Shown: piece by piece, positions 23,205 through 25,535 of the stretch
Numbering within the stretch: position 1 is the first letter of the stretch
Layout: each line of letters opens with the position of its first letter
Origin: Candidatus Amesbacteria bacterium RBG_19FT_COMBO_48_16
Lineage (GTDB): Bacteria > Patescibacteriota > Microgenomatia > CAZETR01 > Amesbacteraceae
Assembly: GCA_001775555.1 (NCBI GenBank)
Contig: MEXE01000024.1
Span: 1-25,535, forward strand
Reading direction: 5' to 3'
DNA: 25,535 nucleotides
Program-made: the position numbers and the translations under genes
The notes under the pieces: model-generated
The model's input: the letters and a program-made list of their open reading frames with translations, nothing else
Told to the model about the DNA's origin: nothing
The model's database searches: none

Positions 23205-24305
23205 CTAGAGATATTTAGTCAATCGCTGTTCTTTGAGGGTCTCAACGATTTTTTTGACCCCTTGGGCATACTCTTTGGGGCAGATTAATATCGCATCCGG
23301 AGTATCTACGACCAGCATATCTTTTAGACCTACGGTGGCAACCAGCTGTTTGTCCAGAAACAAAAGATTGTTTTGTGAATTTATGCCGATGTACTCCCCC
23401 CTCCCACCCGGCCCGGAGATAACATTACCCAATTTGTCTTTAAATAAATTTTGCCAAACAACGTTCCAATCACCCACGTCCGACCAGTCAAATGTGCCGG
23501 GAAGGCAGAGGAATTTTCTGAGATGTTCGGCTACCGCATAATCTATGGATATAGACGGTGCCATTTGAAATGCTAATCTGATAACCTGTTTCTCTCTGTC
23601 CGTACCTATCGCGGATAGGATTCTGGGAAAATGAGCGTAGGTTTTCGGTGCATACTTTTTTAGCAAATCCAGGTAAACCTTGGCTTTAAAAACATAGAGA
23701 TTGGCATTCCAAAAATATTTCCCGGATGAGGTATAATTTTGCGCCAGTTTCAGAGACGGCTTTTCCACAAACCTCTCGCCCAACAGAAAACTGCCGTTGT
23801 CGGACCATTTCCTATAAGCTTTGATGTGGCCCATTCCGGTATGAGGGTATCTGGGTTTGATACCCACCGTTACTAAAAGATCGTGAGAAAACGCCGTTTG
23901 AGCGGCAGAGCGCATTTGCGATACGAAAGTTGACACAGGTGAAATGAGATGATCTGAGGCCAAATTTATAATCACCGCCTGGGGATCGCGGTGGTAAATA
24001 TATGCTGCTCCCAAACCGTGGGCGATAGCCGTATCACGACGGACGGGTTCCTCAAAGATATTTTCGGGGGGAATTTTATGGGCTTCCTTTTTGACCAACG
24101 ACAGGTATTTGGCAATTGTGGAAATAAAGATCCTGGATGGGGAGGTGATCCTTAAGGCCCGCATCAAAGTTAATTCCAGAAGAGATTTACCGGAGAATAG
24201 TTTGGCGAACTGTTTGGGGAATGCCTCCCTTGACATGGGCCAAAGGCGGGTGCCGCCGCCACCGGCAAGTATCAGGACATAAGTGTGTTTTGGTACTTGG
24301 TCCAT
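23205..24305 (-). CDS. manC: mannose-1-phosphate guanylyltransferase
   Basis: 366-residue nucleotidyltransferase that makes GDP-mannose from GTP and mannose-1-phosphate. The signature LILAGGGGTRLWPMSREAFPKQF (11-33) with the loop GGGGTRLWP is diagnostic. Further family patterns are EEPVRRDTAIAHGLGAAYI, INLASDHLI, and FVEKPSLKLA...SGKYFWNANLYVFKA. There is no fused C-terminal mannose-6-phosphate isomerase domain, so that step must come from another gene. Its first 34 bases overlap the end of the GT4 gene; no later in-frame start before the nucleotide loop was found, so the overlap stands. The product probably feeds the neighbouring glycosyltransferases. Confidence 0.93.
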   Translation of the reverse strand: MDQVPKHTYVLILAGGGGTRLWPMSREAFPKQFAKLFSGKSLLELTLMRALRITSPSRIFISTIAKYLSLVKKEAHKIPPENIFEEPVRRDTAIAHGLGAAYIYHRDPQAVIINLASDHLISPVSTFVSQMRSAAQTAFSHDLLVTVGIKPRYPHTGMGHIKAYRKWSDNGSFLLGERFVEKPSLKLAQNYTSSGKYFWNANLYVFKAKVYLDLLKKYAPKTYAHFPRILSAIGTDREKQVIRLAFQMAPSISIDYAVAEHLRKFLCLPGTFDWSDVGDWNVVWQNLFKDKLGNVISGPGGRGEYIGINSQNNLLFLDKQLVATVGLKDMLVVDTPDAILICPKEYAQGVKKIVETLKEQRLTKYL

Positions 24306-25432
24306 TCGTTATTAAATACTTTAACAAATTCCCTGATGAAGCGCTCTTGGGAAAACTGGGCAGCATGACTGCGAATATCAGAAGTTGAGAAAGAAGCCGG
24401 AGAAAAATTAAGTACGGCGCTTTTCAAAGCATCAGGGGAGTGCTCGTCAATTAATATACCGGTTTTTTTGTGAATAACCGTTTCTGAAGTTCCACCGCGG
24501 TTAAGGGCGATAACCGGCTTGCCGGCAGCCATAGCCTCCACGGGAATAATACCAAAATCTTCTTCATGGAAATAAATTAAAGCTTGGCAATTTTGATACA
24601 GGTACGCCAGCTCATCATCCGAAACTTCTTGGATAAATCGGATATTCGGCCCAGCTTTTGACTTTAGAATTTGGGTAAGTAAAGGCTGACCCCAATTAAC
24701 AGATCCTTTACCCACAACAACCAGGGGGAAATTTAAATCATTAAAGACGTTGATAACTGTTTGGGGATCTTTGTAGGTCACAAACCTACCCACATATAAA
24801 TAATATCGGGGAGGAAGATCAGGAACTATCCGGTTTGAAGTTTTTGAAAAAAAATCAGTATTTACGGGAGGGTAAATGACTCGACTATCCCTGGCGTAAT
24901 ATTTTGAAATTCTGTCAGCAACAGTTTTTGATATAGCTAAATATTTATCCGGTCTTTTCGCGGCAATCAAATCCCAGTATTTTAAATATTTAAACCAAGG
25001 CCAAGAAACTGGTTTTAGGATCCAGGGAATTTTTTGGTAGTAGTATTGCTGGTGACTCCAAAGATAACGGGTAGGGGTCAGGCAAACACATAGGTGAAAT
25101 GTCTGTGGCTTTGTAATAATTCCTTTGGCGTCTGCGCTGGTGAGGCTTATTACCGCATCATAATTGTCAAACTGCAGAGTCTCGAAAGAAATGGGGGTTA
25201 AAAAAGGGATAAGTTCGTGGTGATGCTTTAATCCTGGCAGGAAATTTAAAAAGGTAGTAGTAACCTGAGGAAAAACCTGGGCCCATTTAGCTTGATTTGA
25301 GTCATAGACTGAAGTGAACAATGGGGCATGAGGAAAAATTTCATGCAAGGCTAAAAGCACCCTTTCGGCACCTCCCCACTTGTTTACCCGGTCGTAAACT
25401 AAGGCAATTTTTATGTTCTGTAATTTAAGCAT
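24272..25432 (-). CDS. GT4-family glycosyltransferase, possibly mannosyltransferase
   Basis: 386-residue GT-B glycosyltransferase. The acceptor-side domain has IALVYDRVNKWGGAERVLLALHEIFPHAPLFTSVYD (about 8-43), the AERVL pattern of GT4 enzymes. The donor domain has YLYVGRFVTYKDPQTVINVF (about 208-227) and HEEDFGIIPVEAMAAGKPVIALNRGGTSETV (about 288-318), the E-x7-E motif. The N-terminal half resembles WbaZ-like mannosyltransferases, and the neighbouring manC fits a GDP-mannose donor, but neither donor nor acceptor is proven. The ATG follows a 28-bp perfect palindrome by only 4 bases, so any ribosome-binding site would lie within that palindrome. Confidence 0.9.
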   Translation of the reverse strand: MLKLQNIKIALVYDRVNKWGGAERVLLALHEIFPHAPLFTSVYDSNQAKWAQVFPQVTTTFLNFLPGLKHHHELIPFLTPISFETLQFDNYDAVISLTSADAKGIITKPQTFHLCVCLTPTRYLWSHQQYYYQKIPWILKPVSWPWFKYLKYWDLIAAKRPDKYLAISKTVADRISKYYARDSRVIYPPVNTDFFSKTSNRIVPDLPPRYYLYVGRFVTYKDPQTVINVFNDLNFPLVVVGKGSVNWGQPLLTQILKSKAGPNIRFIQEVSDDELAYLYQNCQALIYFHEEDFGIIPVEAMAAGKPVIALNRGGTSETVIHKKTGILIDEHSPDALKSAVLNFSPASFSTSDIRSHAAQFSQERFIREFVKVFNNEWTKYQNTLMS

Positions 25433-25436
25433 ATAT

Positions 25437-25464
25437 ATGTATCATGCATCGATGCATGATACAT
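25437..25464. repeat. 28-bp perfect palindrome between two glycosyltransferase genes
   Basis: The half-site ATGTATCATGCATC is followed at once by its exact reverse complement, centred between 25450 and 25451. As RNA it could form a 12-bp stem with a TCGA loop. It fills nearly all of the gap between the upstream gene's stop and the ATG at 25432. No T-run follows, so it is not a standard terminator. Confidence 0.95.
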
Positions 25465-25535
25465 TAATGATGTTGATAAATATTCCAGGTTTGTCTGGCC
25501 ATTTTTGCCCAGGAGTACTTTTTAACTTGCTTTCG
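25464..25535 (-). CDS. C-terminal end of an upstream glycosyltransferase, truncated by window edge
   Basis: The last 23 codons and TAA stop of a minus-strand gene that continues beyond the window. The peptide contains KKYSWAKMARQTWNIYQHH. The pattern (F/Y)SW.k.A..T...Y is the usual C-terminal helix of GT4-family glycosyltransferases, where it crosses back to the N-terminal domain. Its stop shares one base with the palindrome and lies 31 bases before the next gene. With so little sequence the family call is tentative, but context agrees. Confidence 0.6.
   Translation of the reverse strand, partial: RKQVKKYSWAKMARQTWNIYQHH

Noticed and set aside
1..25535. Recoded TGA (Gly) as in Gracilibacteria
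   Set aside because: rplU, murG, mraZ, recO and a glycosyltransferase end in TGA at sensible C-termini, and Gly positions do not need TGA.
1..25535. CRISPR array, insertion sequence, prophage or defence system
   Set aside because: No spaced direct repeats, transposase, integrase or known defence gene was found; nearly all of the window is housekeeping or glycan genes.

Overview
The window looks like a chromosomal segment of a Candidate Phyla Radiation (Patescibacteria) bacterium, most likely Microgenomates-like. This is an inference from protein character and was not tested by a tree. Supporting points are compact, often reduced proteins, genes packed with 0-20 bp gaps or short overlaps, CPR-style IleS and MurG sequences, a DUF4012 protein in a surface-glycan cluster, and a cell-division cluster without amino-acid ligases. 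Five genes with sound C-termini end in TGA (rplU, murG, mraZ, recO and one glycosyltransferase), so the standard bacterial code applies, not the TGA=Gly code of Gracilibacteria/Absconditabacteria.

Layout. (1) 1-2289: the 3' part of an alpha/beta hydrolase (+), a membrane-anchored C39-type peptidase (-) whose start lies just behind a tRNA-Val(CAC) gene (-), and signal peptidase I (+). (2) 2273-7629 (-): parB, rpmA, rplU, rodA and ileS. (3) 7675-17958 (-): a dcw (division and cell wall) cluster. Read in transcription order from the right it is mraZ, rsmH, ftsL-like, ftsI, dgkA/undecaprenol kinase, mraY, ftsW, murG, ftsQ, ftsA, ftsZ, and a small unknown membrane protein. There is no murC/D/E/F, murB or ddl. 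(4) 17959-18234: a regulatory gap with a strong mraZ promoter, a three-repeat MraZ-type operator, and a possible small + strand gene. (5) 18235-25535 (-): a second operon-like run. Transcribed from the right it holds the end of a glycosyltransferase, a 28-bp perfect palindrome, a GT4 glycosyltransferase, mannose-1-phosphate guanylyltransferase, an initiating phosphoglycosyl transferase, a DUF4012 protein, recO, glycyl-tRNA synthetase, and a lipid-distal anchored protein.

How the genes fit together. MraY and MurG make lipid II, FtsW/FtsI and RodA polymerise it, the DgkA-like kinase probably feeds undecaprenyl phosphate, and FtsZ/FtsA/FtsQ/FtsL form the divisome. MraZ probably represses its own promoter. 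The right-hand genes build a mannose-containing surface glycan: ManC makes GDP-mannose, the phosphoglycosyl transferase starts the chain on a lipid, and the GT4 enzymes extend it. LepB processes exported proteins.

Most notable signals: a MraY with substitutions in three active-site motifs at once; the complete mraZ promoter/operator; a recurring extended -10 sequence (TGCTATTAT) at three promoters; several promoters whose -10 box sits exactly 8 bases before a start codon, suggesting leaderless or near-leaderless mRNAs; and the 28-bp palindrome between two glycosyltransferase genes. No CRISPR array, insertion sequence, prophage or defence system was seen.
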